64,000 nt of DNA from NCBI RefSeq assembly GCF_014202425.1, contig NZ_JACHGT010000015.1:62001-126000 (forward strand). Reading direction: 5' to 3'. This document shows positions 41,816-50,465 of this stretch, piece by piece. Made by a program: the position numbers and the translations under genes. Source of the DNA: Phytomonospora endophytica (GTDB lineage Bacteria > Actinomycetota > Actinomycetes > Mycobacteriales > Micromonosporaceae). Position 1 is the first letter of the stretch, and each line of letters starts with the position of its first letter. Under the pieces are notes generated by a model. That model was not told where the DNA came from and did no database searches. It was given only the letters and a program-made list of their open reading frames with translations.

Positions 41816-42454
41816 CTAGTCGACATCCGTCGGCAGCGAGGCGTCCTTGGCGTGGGCGAGCAGCAGGGCGAGCTGGTCGGCGGTCGTGCGGCCGGTGGAC
41901 AGCTCGGGCAGGTCGTCGAGCCGGAAGAAGCCGACATCGCTGGTCTCGCCGTCGAGGCCGGCCGTGGGTGTGGCGTCGTCGGTGCGCTCGACGAGGAAGA
42001 ACAGCTTGTAGACGTGCCACGGGCTGGTGTGTCCATTGTGGATGCTGCCGTCGTGGAGGGCGGCCAGCCGGGTCGCGCGGACCCGCAGACCGGCTTCCTC
42101 GGCGAACTCGCGCTCGGCGGCCGCGCGCGGCTCGTCGAGGGCGTCCACCCAGCCGCCGGGCAGTGTCCACCGGCCGTCGCGGACCTCTTTGACCAGCAGG
42201 ACCTTGTCGCCGTCGAAGAGCGCTCCCCGCACGTCCAGCTTCGGTGTCGCGTGGCCGAGTTCGAGGTCGAGTCCGGCCCGCAGTTCGGCCGGATCGGTGG
42301 CGGCGATCAGTTCCAGGATCTCCCCGGTCATCTCGCGCATGCGGCGGTAGCGCGCCAGGTCGTACTTGTCGGTGGCGTAGTACAGGCCGTTCTGGGCCAT
42401 CGCGCCCAGCTCCACGGCCATCGTGTGCAGTACCCGCACGGGATCGGTCGTCAT
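41816..42454 (-). CDS. NUDIX hydrolase with N-terminal NUDIX-associated domain
   Basis: The protein has 212 residues. Residues about 1-65 form a helical N-terminal region (NGLYYATDKYDLARYRRMREMTGEILELIA), typical of the hydrolase-N-terminal module of this subfamily. The NUDIX box GGWVDALDEPRAAAEREFAEEAGLR fits Gx5Ex7REUxEExGU with the usual final Leu. Substrates in this subgroup are nucleotide-linked compounds such as ADP-ribose or dinucleotide sugars. The ATG lacks a strong ribosome site. It is followed by a coupled small gene at 41813. Confidence 0.87.
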   Translation of the reverse strand: MTTDPVRVLHTMAVELGAMAQNGLYYATDKYDLARYRRMREMTGEILELIAATDPAELRAGLDLELGHATPKLDVRGALFDGDKVLLVKEVRDGRWTLPGGWVDALDEPRAAAEREFAEEAGLRVRATRLAALHDGSIHNGHTSPWHVYKLFFLVERTDDATPTAGLDGETSDVGFFRLDDLPELSTGRTTADQLALLLAHAKDASLPTDVD

Positions 42455-43350
42455 GACGGGAGCCTAGGCTCCGTGTGCGCGAGTTCCCGGACCACCTCGG
42501 CGAAGCCGAGCACGGGCGCGGTCGCGGCCTCCTCGGCCCAGGCCAGCGCGACCCGCAGCGGCTCCACGCCGGTCAACGGCACCCACACCAGGTCGGGCCG
42601 GGCGTAGTAGCGGGCCATGCTGGCCGGTGCGAAACAGATCGCGGCTCCGCAGGCGACGCTTTCCAGCATCTCCTCGACGTTGTCGTTGCGCGGTCCCCAC
42701 ACCGGGCTGGACCCGTCGGGCCGCGGGTTCACCGCCCACCAGTCGACCCAGGCCCGCGGAGCCCGCTCGGTCCACATGAGAGGTTCCCCCGCGACGTCCA
42801 TGATGGACAGTACGGGCCGCTCGGCCAGCGGATGGCCGGTGGCCAGGCCGACCACGCGCCCCTCGGTGTGCACGATCTCGGCGTGCAGGCCGTCGAGGTC
42901 GGCCGGGAGCCACACGAAGGCCACGTCGGCGCGTCCGTCGCGCAGGGCCGCGGCCTCCTCGCCCCAGTCGAAGCGCTTGGGTTCGACCCGCACGTCCGGG
43001 CGCCGCCGGGAGAACTCCGCCCGCGCCCGCGTGGTCAGCTCCCCGGCACCGCTGGCCTCGAAGCCGACCCGCAGCACCGAGGCGGCCCCGTCGCGATGCC
43101 GGGCCGCCGCCGCGGTGATCCGTTCGGACTGCCGCAGCGTCCGGCGCGCCTCGTCGACGATCTCGCGCCCGGCCGCGGTCGGCGAGACCCCCCCGGGATG
43201 CCGGTCGAAGAGCCGCACGCCCAGTTCCGACTCCAGTTTCCGCAGCGCGTAGGAGAGCGCGGGCTGGCTCACGAACAGCACGGAGGCGGCCCGCCCGAGG
43301 TTCTCCTCCGCGGCGATCGCGACGAGATAGCGCAGCTCACGAAGCTCCAT
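42451..43350 (-). CDS. LysR-family transcriptional regulator
   Basis: The protein has 299 residues and the full LysR length. The N-terminal HTH is MELRELRYLVAIAAEENLGRAASVLFVSQPALSYALRKLESELGVRLFDR. The C-terminal inducer-binding half shows VLRVGFEASGAGELTTR and GRADVAFVWLPADL. It is divergent from the SDR gene at 43459. The 108-bp gap holds the perfect palindrome ATAAAC-GCC-GTTTAT (43360-43374) nine bases before its own start, a fitting LysR box for autorepression and SDR control. Confidence 0.9.
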   Translation of the reverse strand: MELRELRYLVAIAAEENLGRAASVLFVSQPALSYALRKLESELGVRLFDRHPGGVSPTAAGREIVDEARRTLRQSERITAAAARHRDGAASVLRVGFEASGAGELTTRARAEFSRRRPDVRVEPKRFDWGEEAAALRDGRADVAFVWLPADLDGLHAEIVHTEGRVVGLATGHPLAERPVLSIMDVAGEPLMWTERAPRAWVDWWAVNPRPDGSSPVWGPRNDNVEEMLESVACGAAICFAPASMARYYARPDLVWVPLTGVEPLRVALAWAEEAATAPVLGFAEVVRELAHTEPRLPS

Positions 43351-43358
43351 GCGGGGAT

Positions 43359-43375
43359 CATAAACGCCGTTTATG
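43359..43375. promoter_or_regulatory. LysR-type operator palindrome
   Basis: CATAAAC-GCC-GTTTATG is a 17-bp element with perfect 7-bp arms, 9 bp upstream of the LysR start codon. It is A/T-rich in a GC-rich background, a T-N11-A-like box. Confidence 0.65.
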
Positions 43376-43458
43376 GCGCGAGAAGGAACCTGTCTTGGAC
43401 GTCACCACCCGTCCCGGGGGATAACTGAACGGCACCCACTTGAGCTAAGGAGCACGAC

Positions 43459-44316
43459 ATGAACACCTCTCCCACCGGCCGTCCCGCCGAAGGCCGCGTC
43501 TGGCTCATCACCGGCGCCTCCTCCGGTTTCGGCCGCGCCATCGCCGAGGCCGCCCTCGCCGCCGGCGACACCGTGGTCCTGACCGCCCGCCGCGTCGAAG
43601 TCCTCGACGACCTTCGCGCCGCCCACCCCGACCGGGTGGCCGTGCTGGCGTTGGACGTGACCGACCAGGCACGCGTCGCCGAAGTCGTCGCCGAGGTCGT
43701 GCTCTGGTACGGCCGCGTCGACGTGCTGGTCAACAACGCCGGCCGCGGCATCGTCGGCGCCGTCGAGGAGACCACCGACCGCGAACTGCGCGACCTGATG
43801 GACCTGCACCTCTTCGGACCGGCGGCGCTGACCCGCGCGGTACTGCCCCACATGCGGCGGCAGGGGTCGGGCGCCATCGTGCAGCTGACCAGCATGGGCG
43901 GGCGCTTCTCCTTCCCCGGTGTCGGCGCCTACTCGGCCACGAAGTTCGCGCTGGAAGGCCTGTCGGAGGCGCTCGCGGCCGAGGTCGCACCCTTCGGGAT
44001 CAAGGTCCTCATCGTCGAGCCGGGTTCGTTCCGGACCTCCTTCGCCGGTGGCGCGCTGGACCTGTCGGCCCCGATCGCCGCCTATGACGACATCGTCGGA
44101 CCGGTCCGCAGGGCACTGCCCGCCAGCGACGGGCAGCAGCCCGGCGACCCGGCCAAGGCGGCCGCGGCGATCCTGACGGCCCTCGACGCCGGGAACACCC
44201 CGCTGCGGCTGCCGCTCGGCAACGACGCCGTCGACGAACTGATGGCCGGCGCCGACCGCGCCGGTGCCGAACTGCTCGCCTGGGAGAAGCTCAGCCGGGA
44301 CGTCGAATTCGACTAG
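43459..44316 (+). CDS. SDR-family oxidoreductase
   Basis: The protein has 285 residues; the ATG follows TAAGGAGC. Classical SDR motifs: LITGASSGFGRAIAEAA (cofactor TGxxxGxG), NNAGRGIVGAVEE, TSMGGRFSFPGVGAYSATKFALEGLSEAL (catalytic Ser-Tyr-Lys, YSATK). There is a C-terminal extension of about 30 residues beyond the minimal fold. GFG in the cofactor loop and an Arg downstream in the strand-2 region (ARRVE) favour NADP. The gene is divergent from LysR, so it is probably induced by the compound it reduces; the substrate is unknown. Confidence 0.87.
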   Translation: MNTSPTGRPAEGRVWLITGASSGFGRAIAEAALAAGDTVVLTARRVEVLDDLRAAHPDRVAVLALDVTDQARVAEVVAEVVLWYGRVDVLVNNAGRGIVGAVEETTDRELRDLMDLHLFGPAALTRAVLPHMRRQGSGAIVQLTSMGGRFSFPGVGAYSATKFALEGLSEALAAEVAPFGIKVLIVEPGSFRTSFAGGALDLSAPIAAYDDIVGPVRRALPASDGQQPGDPAKAAAAILTALDAGNTPLRLPLGNDAVDELMAGADRAGAELLAWEKLSRDVEFD

Positions 44317-44372
44317 AAGTTCAGGAGAACTCCCGGTGGTGATGTTCGATCGTCTGTGATTAAGTGTGAACG

Positions 44373-44391
44373 CGGTGGGACCCCTCCACCG
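44373..44391. terminator. Small hairpin between SDR and alpha-galactosidase
   Basis: CGGTGG, a 7-base loop, CCACCG. It may end the SDR transcript or form part of the galactosidase leader. Confidence 0.3.
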
Positions 44392-44442
44392 TCACGCGAT
44401 CTGCCTCCACCACTCAGACCTCCTGCGGAGTCGACCCGAGCC

Positions 44443-46536
44443 ATGACCCACACCCTCACCGGAGCCCCCGTGGTCCTCACCGCGGGGGCCGCCAGCATCG
44501 TCATCGACACCACCGGCCCGGGACTGCCGCGGGTCCTCCACTGGGGCGGCCGGGTCACCTCCGCGCCGACCGTCGAAGAGTCCCGCGACGCCCTCGGCGC
44601 CGTTCTCCTCCCCGCCCAGTGCGACGGATGGATGGGACGGCCCGGCGTCTCCGGTCACCGCGACGGGGGCGGTCCGCACCTGCGCCTGACCGTCGCGGCC
44701 CCGCCCGCCGTCCACATCGACCCGGCGGGCGGCGGGAGCATCACCGTCGACGCCATGGACGACCTCGCCGGCATCGACGTCCGCAGCGAACTGCACCTCT
44801 CGCCCGAAGGGCTGCTGCGGGTGCGCCACACCGTCTGCAACACCGGGAAGGGCGTGTGGACCGCCGACGGCGTCCTCGCGCTGCTCCCCGTGCCCGCCGA
44901 GGCCGCCGAGATCCTCGACACCACCGGCCACTGGGGCCGTGAACGCTTCCCGCAGCGCGTCCAGTTCGGACAGTCCACAGTGGTGCACGAGAACCGGCGC
45001 GGCCGCACCGGTTTCGACTCACCGCCGCTGTTCGTCGCCGGCACCCCCGGCTTCGGCTTCCGGCACGGCGAGGTCTGGGGCGTGCACGTCGGCTGGAGCG
45101 GCAACCACGTCCACCTCGCCCAGCGCCTGCACGACGCCGACGCCGTCCTCGGCGGCGGCGAACTGCTCACCGCCGGGGAGGTGCGCCTCGCGCCGGGCGG
45201 CACCTACCGCACGCCGTGGGTCTACTTCGCCTACTCCCCACAGGGCCTCGACGGGCTCTCCGAGGTCACACACGCCTGGATGCGCGGCCGCGAGACCCAC
45301 CCCGCGAGCGACCGCCCGCTGACCCTCAACGTGTGGGAGGCGGTCTACTTCGACCACGACCTCGACCGCCTCAAGGCCCTCGCCGACCGCGCCGCCGAGA
45401 TCGGCGTCGAACGCTACGTACTCGACGACGGCTGGTTCCTCGGCCGCCGCGACGACACCGCCGGGCTCGGCGACTGGCACGTCGACCCCGAGGTCTGGCC
45501 CGAAGGCCTCCATCCCCTCGTCGACCACGTCCGCGCCGCCGGCATCGAGTTCGGCCTGTGGGTCGAACCCGAGATGATCAACCCGCGCTCCACGCTCGCC
45601 GGGGAACACCCCGACTGGTTCCTCGCCGCGCCCGGCCGCACCCCCGCCGACCAGCGCCACCAGCAGGTCCTCGACATCGCCCGCCCCGAGGCCTACGCGC
45701 ACATCCTGGAACGCCTCGACGCCATCGTCACCGAGTACCGCCTGACCTACCTCAAATGGGACCACAACCGCGACCTCGTCGAAGCCGTCCACGACGGCCA
45801 CGCCGGCGTCCACGAACAGACCCTCGCGGCCTACCGGCTCATCGACGAACTCAAGTCCCGCCACCCCGGACTCGAAATCGAGTCCTGCTCCTCGGGCGGA
45901 TCCCGCGTCGACCTCGGCATCCTCGCCCGCACCGACCGGGTCTGGGCCTCCGACATGACCGACGGCCTCGAACGCCAGCACATCCAGCGCTGGGTCGGGC
46001 TGCTCGTACCGCCCGAGATCGTCGGCGCGCACGTCTCCGCCCCCGTCAACCACCAGATGGGCCGGGTCACCGGACTGCGCCTGCGGACCGTCACCGCCCT
46101 GTTCGGGCACGCCGGGATCGAATGGGACATCACCACCTGCACGCCCGCCGAACTCGCCGAACTCGCCGACTGGATCGCGGCCTACAAACGCCTGCGCCCG
46201 ACCCTCCACACCGGACGGACCGTCCGCGTCGACCACCCCGACGAGTCGGCGCACCTCTACGGGATCGTCTCGCCCGACCGCGACCACGCCGTCTTCGCCT
46301 ACGCGCAGCTGGCCACGTCGGCCTCGACCGCGCCGGTCCGCCTGCGCCTGCCGGGCCTCGATCCCGAGGCCGAGTACGCCGTCACCCTGCTCCCGGAGAT
46401 CCCCGCCCCCGACTGGCGCGGGGAACCGTGGAAACCGGAGGTCCTGCGCTCGGGGGAGACCTTGGCCGGTTACGGACTCACCGGGCCGGTCCTGCGGCCC
46501 GCCGACGCCTACGTCCTCGAACTGCGCCGGATCTAG
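44443..46536 (+). CDS. GH36 alpha-galactosidase
   Basis: The protein has 697 residues from the ATG at 44443; an upstream GTG would add 29 residues without a better ribosome site. There is an N-terminal beta-sandwich (about 1-280), a TIM barrel (about 290-600) and a C-terminal domain. The catalytic nucleophile is Asp440 in TYLKWDHNRD, and the acid/base is Asp504 in VWASDMTDGLERQ; CSSGGSRVDLGIL and DDGWFLGRRDD are further GH36 landmarks. It hydrolyses terminal alpha-galactosides such as melibiose and raffinose. There is no signal peptide, so the oligosaccharide must be imported. A 12-bp hairpin follows the stop. No transporter adjoins it. Confidence 0.93.
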   Translation: MTHTLTGAPVVLTAGAASIVIDTTGPGLPRVLHWGGRVTSAPTVEESRDALGAVLLPAQCDGWMGRPGVSGHRDGGGPHLRLTVAAPPAVHIDPAGGGSITVDAMDDLAGIDVRSELHLSPEGLLRVRHTVCNTGKGVWTADGVLALLPVPAEAAEILDTTGHWGRERFPQRVQFGQSTVVHENRRGRTGFDSPPLFVAGTPGFGFRHGEVWGVHVGWSGNHVHLAQRLHDADAVLGGGELLTAGEVRLAPGGTYRTPWVYFAYSPQGLDGLSEVTHAWMRGRETHPASDRPLTLNVWEAVYFDHDLDRLKALADRAAEIGVERYVLDDGWFLGRRDDTAGLGDWHVDPEVWPEGLHPLVDHVRAAGIEFGLWVEPEMINPRSTLAGEHPDWFLAAPGRTPADQRHQQVLDIARPEAYAHILERLDAIVTEYRLTYLKWDHNRDLVEAVHDGHAGVHEQTLAAYRLIDELKSRHPGLEIESCSSGGSRVDLGILARTDRVWASDMTDGLERQHIQRWVGLLVPPEIVGAHVSAPVNHQMGRVTGLRLRTVTALFGHAGIEWDITTCTPAELAELADWIAAYKRLRPTLHTGRTVRVDHPDESAHLYGIVSPDRDHAVFAYAQLATSASTAPVRLRLPGLDPEAEYAVTLLPEIPAPDWRGEPWKPEVLRSGETLAGYGLTGPVLRPADAYVLELRRI

Positions 46537-46547
46537 CCCGGCGCGCG

Positions 46548-46577
46548 GTGAAGGCCGGGTTCGCGCCCGGCCTTCAC
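46548..46577 (+). terminator. 12-bp perfect hairpin terminator
   Basis: GTGAAGGCCGGG, loop TTCGCG, CCCGGCCTTCAC, 12 bp after the alpha-galactosidase stop. Confidence 0.8.
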
Positions 46578-46755
46578 GTTGCGGCCCGAGCGGCCGCCCG
46601 AACGCAGCGGAGGACCGGTCGGACCGGCTCCAGCCTTCCAGTTCGGCGCGCCCGGTGGAAGAGGAAAGTCGACAGTGCCTTCGACGGTTAGTCGACCGCG
46701 CTTCGGTGAATGGCCGACAGCGGGCCGCCGCGGCCGCTGAAATCTCGTGATCTCC

Positions 46756-46782
46756 TGTTATCTTCTCAACATCGGTAACAGC
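46756..46782. promoter_or_regulatory. Candidate DeoR-type operator at the first FGGY kinase
   Basis: CTGTTA-N15-TAACAG is an inverted repeat 13 bp before the kinase start. TAACA(A)G half-sites recur at 48879-48901 ahead of the transport operon, and the likely regulator is the DeoR protein at 53387. Confidence 0.45.
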
Positions 46783-46794
46783 GAGGGAGCGCTC

Positions 46795-48225
46795 ATGACC
46801 GGACGACGCGCGTGGGCGGGTGTCGATCTCGGCACCCAGAGCGTCCGGGCGGTCGTGGCCGAGGAGGACGGCACCGTCATCGGCCGTGGATCGGTCCAGC
46901 TGGCCGGAACGCGCGACGGCGGCCGCCACGAGCAGGACCCCGAATCGTGGTGGCGGGCGGTCGTCGAGGCTCTCCGGCGCGCGACCGGCGAGGCGGGTGG
47001 CCCGGAGGTCGCCGGGATCGCCTGCTGCGGCACGTCCGGAACGATCCTGCTGGTCGAGGACGTCCCCGGCGATCCGGCCCGGCCGCTGACCCGCGGGCTC
47101 ATGTACGACGACTCCCGCGCCACCGCGGAGGCGGCGCGGATCGCCGCCGCGCCCGCACCGGTCTGGGCGGCCGCGGGCCTCCGTCCACAACGGACCTGGG
47201 CCCTGCCGAAGGCGCTCTGGCTGCACGAACGCCACCCCGGGCCGGGGGCGCGCGTCGCCCACCAGGTCGACCTGATCACCTCCCGGCTCATCGGGCGCCC
47301 CGCCGCGACCGACACCAGCAACGCCCTCAAGACCGGCGCCGACCCGGTGACCGGGACCTGGCCGCACGAGGATCTCGACCGCCTCGGCCTGCCACCCGCT
47401 CTCCTGCCGTCCCTGGTGCGCCCGGGCGACCTGCTCGGCCACGTCGATCCGGCCGTCGCCGAGGCCACCGGCCTGCGCGAAGGCACCCGTGTCGTGGCGG
47501 GCATGACCGACGGATGCGCCGCCCAGATCGCCGCCGGGGTACTGGAACCCGGCCGCTGGAGCATCGCCGCCGGCACCACGACCGTCCTCAAAGGAGTCGC
47601 CGACGTCCTGCCTGCCGATCCGACCGGGGTCCTGTACTCGCACCGGTCCCCCGACGGCCGCTGGTGGCCCGGCGGCGCGTCGAGCGCCGGAGCCGGGCTG
47701 GTGACCGCCGTGTTCGGCGGCCCGCGCCCCGACCTGGAAGGCCGCGAGGTCGATGCCGTGACCTACCCGCTGACCGGCACCGGCGAGCGCTTTCCCTTCC
47801 AGAGCGGCGATGCCGTGGCCTTCACCGTCGGCGACGTACACGACGACGCCGACCGTCATGCCGCGATCCTGCGCGGTGTCGTGCTGGCCGCGCGCCTGTG
47901 CCTCGACCATGTCGCCGGGCTGGGCCTGGCCGTCGAGGGCGCCGTGACGCTGACCGGCGGTGTCACCCGCAGCGAGCACTGGATCCGTTTGCACGCCGAC
48001 GGTCTCGGCCGTGAGGTGCGCGTCCCCGCGGAGGCGGACGGGGCCCTGGGCATGGCGGTGCTGGCCGCCGCCGGAGCCGACGGTCTCGTCGCCACCTCGC
48101 GGCGGATGCTGGCCCCGGCCAGGGTCTACCCGCCCGAACGGCTCGGGCGGCTGGACGCGTTGTACGCGCGCCTCGTCGGCGAGCTCGTCGCCAGGGGCTG
48201 GCTGGGCGAAGGAGTTCCCGCATGA
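46795..48225 (+). CDS. FGGY-family carbohydrate kinase (first of two)
   Basis: The protein has 476 residues from the ATG at 46795 (GAGGGAG upstream). It has the FGGY actin-like fold: WAGVDLGTQSVRAVVAEEDG at the N-terminal phosphate loop, GIACCGTSGTILLV, and GMTDGCAAQIAAGVLEPGRWSIAAGTTTVLKGV. The C-terminal half has GGVTRSEHWIRLHADGLGREVRVP, the ATP site. Members phosphorylate xylulose, ribulose, glycerol, erythritol or related polyols. It is coupled by a 4-bp overlap to a histidine phosphatase gene, an unusual kinase-phosphatase pair. It lies 0.8 kb upstream of the polyol importer operon with a matching operator, so it probably serves the same substrate class. Confidence 0.85.
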   Translation: MTGRRAWAGVDLGTQSVRAVVAEEDGTVIGRGSVQLAGTRDGGRHEQDPESWWRAVVEALRRATGEAGGPEVAGIACCGTSGTILLVEDVPGDPARPLTRGLMYDDSRATAEAARIAAAPAPVWAAAGLRPQRTWALPKALWLHERHPGPGARVAHQVDLITSRLIGRPAATDTSNALKTGADPVTGTWPHEDLDRLGLPPALLPSLVRPGDLLGHVDPAVAEATGLREGTRVVAGMTDGCAAQIAAGVLEPGRWSIAAGTTTVLKGVADVLPADPTGVLYSHRSPDGRWWPGGASSAGAGLVTAVFGGPRPDLEGREVDAVTYPLTGTGERFPFQSGDAVAFTVGDVHDDADRHAAILRGVVLAARLCLDHVAGLGLAVEGAVTLTGGVTRSEHWIRLHADGLGREVRVPAEADGALGMAVLAAAGADGLVATSRRMLAPARVYPPERLGRLDALYARLVGELVARGWLGEGVPA

Positions 48226-48851
48226 CCATCGTCGCCTTGATCCGTCACGGTGAGACCCCCTGGCACGCCGAGAACCGTTACTGCGGCCGCACCGATCTGC
48301 CGCTGACCGGGAACGGTGAACGGCAGGCGGAGGCGCTGGCGGGCTGGGCCGCGGTGACGCCCGCGCTGCGGGCCGTCCGGAGCTCGACGCTGACCCGCGC
48401 GATCCGGACGGCCGCGCCGGCGGCGGCGGGCGCGGGTCTGCCGCACGTGACCGACGATCGTCTGGTGGAGCTGGACTTCGGGGAGGCGGAGGGCCTGACC
48501 TCGGCCGAGATGGAGTTGCGGTGGCCGAAGGAGCGCGCGGCCTTCGTCGCCGACCCGGTCGGCGATCCGCTGCCCGGCGGGGAGGACCCGCGTGCGGCGA
48601 TCGCGCGGGGGAGCGCGGCGGTGCTGGACGCGGCACTGGCGGGCGCGGGCGGTGTGTCCCTTGTGGTCTGTCACAGCACGTTGCTGCGTCTGCTCACGTG
48701 CCATTTCACGGGTGTCGACCCGTCGGAGTACCGGCGTGCGTACCCGAAGGTCGGCAACGCCAGTGGCGCGATTCTGCGCCGGATGGACGGCGGGGACTGG
48801 GAACTGCTCGCGTTCAACCCGGTGTTGACGCGTGCGGGTGTTGCCTGGTAA
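48222..48851 (+). CDS. Histidine phosphatase (phosphoglycerate mutase-like)
   Basis: The protein has 209 residues, overlapping the kinase by ATGA. The RHG motif is ALIRHGETPWHAENRYCGRTDLPLTGNGERQAEALA. RSSTLTRAIRTA and the second catalytic His in VVCHSTLLRLLTCHF complete the branch-1 signature. It is compact like GpmB/CobC-type phosphatases rather than a true mutase. It may dephosphorylate a sugar phosphate made or handled by the kinase, preventing build-up; this is inference from coupling. Confidence 0.86.
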   Translation: MTIVALIRHGETPWHAENRYCGRTDLPLTGNGERQAEALAGWAAVTPALRAVRSSTLTRAIRTAAPAAAGAGLPHVTDDRLVELDFGEAEGLTSAEMELRWPKERAAFVADPVGDPLPGGEDPRAAIARGSAAVLDAALAGAGGVSLVVCHSTLLRLLTCHFTGVDPSEYRRAYPKVGNASGAILRRMDGGDWELLAFNPVLTRAGVAW

Positions 48852-48878
48852 CCCATCGCTGCTACCCGGGCGAGAAAA

Positions 48879-48901
48879 TAACAAGATCTGCCGTTAACAA
48901 G
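48879..48901. promoter_or_regulatory. Direct repeats TAACAAG before the transport operon
   Basis: TAACAAG at 48879-48885 and again at 48895-48901, 16 bp apart (start to start), directly upstream of the -35 box. DeoR-family proteins often bind such repeats. The half-site matches the dyad at 46756-46782. Confidence 0.45.
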
Positions 48902-48903
48902 TC

Positions 48904-48933
48904 TTGACCTCCTGTGAACTACCGCCGTACGCT
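48904..48933 (+). promoter_or_regulatory. Promoter of the polyol ABC operon
   Basis: -35 TTGACC (48904-48909), an 18-base spacer and -10 TACGCT (48928-48933), about 93 bp before the ATG at 49026. Confidence 0.5.
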
Positions 48934-49025
48934 CCGGACACCACCCCGAAACCTCGCGGTCATATCTCGCCCGCCGTCCCCCGCGGGCCACCGTTCCCAC
49001 CTCGACCCCGGAGGCCACGAACGCC

Positions 49026-50465
49026 ATGAACAGCGAACCTCGTCCGCGCCTCGGCCTCGCCCGCCGCGACCTCCTCCGCATCGCCGGACTCGGCACCGCG
49101 CTCTCCGCGGCGGCACCGCTGCTGTCCGCCTGCGGCTTCGGCGGTGGACCCGCCGACGAGGGCGGCTCGGCCGCCGACGCGGTCACCGGCGCCTTCGACT
49201 GGAAGAAGCACGACGGCAAGACCGTCAAGCTCCTGATGAACAAGCACCCCTACACCGACGCCCTCAAGGCGCACCAGGCCGAGTTCACCACCAAGACCGG
49301 CATCACGCTCCAGATCGACGAGTTCCCCGAGTCGAACTACTTCGACAAGGTCACCCTCGAACTCCAGTCCGGCCAGGGCGGTTACGACGCCTTCATGCTC
49401 GGCGCCTACATGGTCTGGCAGTACGGCCCGCCCGGGTACCTCGAAGACCTCAATCCCTGGATCAACAACGCCTCGGCGACGCACGCCGAGTTCGAGCCCG
49501 CCGACTTCTACCCGAACCTGCTCACGGCCGGGCAGTGGGACTTCACCAACGGCAACCCGCTCGGCGGCGACCGGCAGTGGATGCTCCCGTGGGGCTTCGA
49601 GAGCAACGTCGTCGCCTACCGCAAGGACGTCTTCGACAAGCTCGGCCTCACCCCCGCCGAGGACTTCGACTCGCTCATCGAGCTGGCCAAGACCATCGAC
49701 ACCAAGGCCTCCTCGAACGGTTTCGGCGACATGTACGGCATCGCCGTGCGCGGATCCAAGGAGTGGGCGACGATCCACCCCGGCTTCATGACGATGTACA
49801 CCCGGCTCGGCCTGAAGGACTTCGCCGTCGAGAACGGCCGCCTCAAGCCGACCATGAACACTCCCGAGGCGATCGCCTTCACCGACAAGTGGGCCGGCAT
49901 GGTCCGCGACTCGGGTCCCGCCGGGTGGACCTCCTACACCTGGTACCAGGCCTCCAGCGACCTCGGCGCGGGCAAGGCCGGGATGCTCTTCGACGCCGAC
50001 ATCGCCTCCTACTTCCAGAACGAGAAGACCACCGCCGCCGGGAAACTGGCCTGGCATCCGGGCCCGAAGGGCCCCGACGGGAACCTCAACACCAACCTGT
50101 GGATCTGGTCGCTGGCCATGAACTCCGCCTCCAAGAACAAGGAGGCCGCCTGGTGGTTCCTCCAGTGGGCGGAGTCGAAGGAGCACCTCCAGTACGCCGC
50201 CACGCAGGGCCAGCACATCGACGCCGTGCGGCGGTCGGTGGCCACGTCGGCCGAGTACAAGGACAGGCTGGCGCCCAACACCGGCTTCCTGGAGACCTTC
50301 GAGCAGGTCATCGACTCCACGAAGATCCAGTTCACCCCGCAGAAGAACTTCTTCGACGCCACCACGTCCTGGGCCGCGGCGCTCCAGGACATCTACGGCG
50401 GCGCCGACGCCAAGTCCACTCTGGACGAACTGGCCACGAGCCTTGAGCCGAGGGTCAACGACTGA
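49026..50465 (+). CDS. Tat-type sugar/polyol-binding lipoprotein
   Basis: The protein has 479 residues. The signal has twin Arg 13-14 (LARRDLLRIAG) and lipobox LSAC with Cys36, so it is a Tat-exported, membrane-anchored receptor. The mature part is a family-1-type solute-binding protein: KTVKLLMNKHPYTDALKAHQAEFTTKTGITLQ, GGYDAFMLGAYMVWQYGPPGYLEDLNPW, WMLPWGFESNVVAYRKDVFDKLGL. The receptor is larger than typical mono-sugar receptors and rich in Trp. It heads the operon of two permeases and an ATPase, with stop and start overlapping by one base. Confidence 0.88.
   Translation: MNSEPRPRLGLARRDLLRIAGLGTALSAAAPLLSACGFGGGPADEGGSAADAVTGAFDWKKHDGKTVKLLMNKHPYTDALKAHQAEFTTKTGITLQIDEFPESNYFDKVTLELQSGQGGYDAFMLGAYMVWQYGPPGYLEDLNPWINNASATHAEFEPADFYPNLLTAGQWDFTNGNPLGGDRQWMLPWGFESNVVAYRKDVFDKLGLTPAEDFDSLIELAKTIDTKASSNGFGDMYGIAVRGSKEWATIHPGFMTMYTRLGLKDFAVENGRLKPTMNTPEAIAFTDKWAGMVRDSGPAGWTSYTWYQASSDLGAGKAGMLFDADIASYFQNEKTTAAGKLAWHPGPKGPDGNLNTNLWIWSLAMNSASKNKEAAWWFLQWAESKEHLQYAATQGQHIDAVRRSVATSAEYKDRLAPNTGFLETFEQVIDSTKIQFTPQKNFFDATTSWAAALQDIYGGADAKSTLDELATSLEPRVND

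Noticed and set aside
45019-48636. A 1205-codon open frame on the minus strand
   Set aside because: It is antisense to GH36, an FGGY kinase and a histidine phosphatase with clear catalytic motifs. Its translation is Gly/Arg/Ala-rich with no domain. It is an artefact of scarce stop codons in GC-rich DNA.
48222-48851. A true phosphoglycerate mutase
   Set aside because: It is about 209 residues, lacks the longer mutase insert and is coupled to a sugar kinase, so a phosphatase is more likely.
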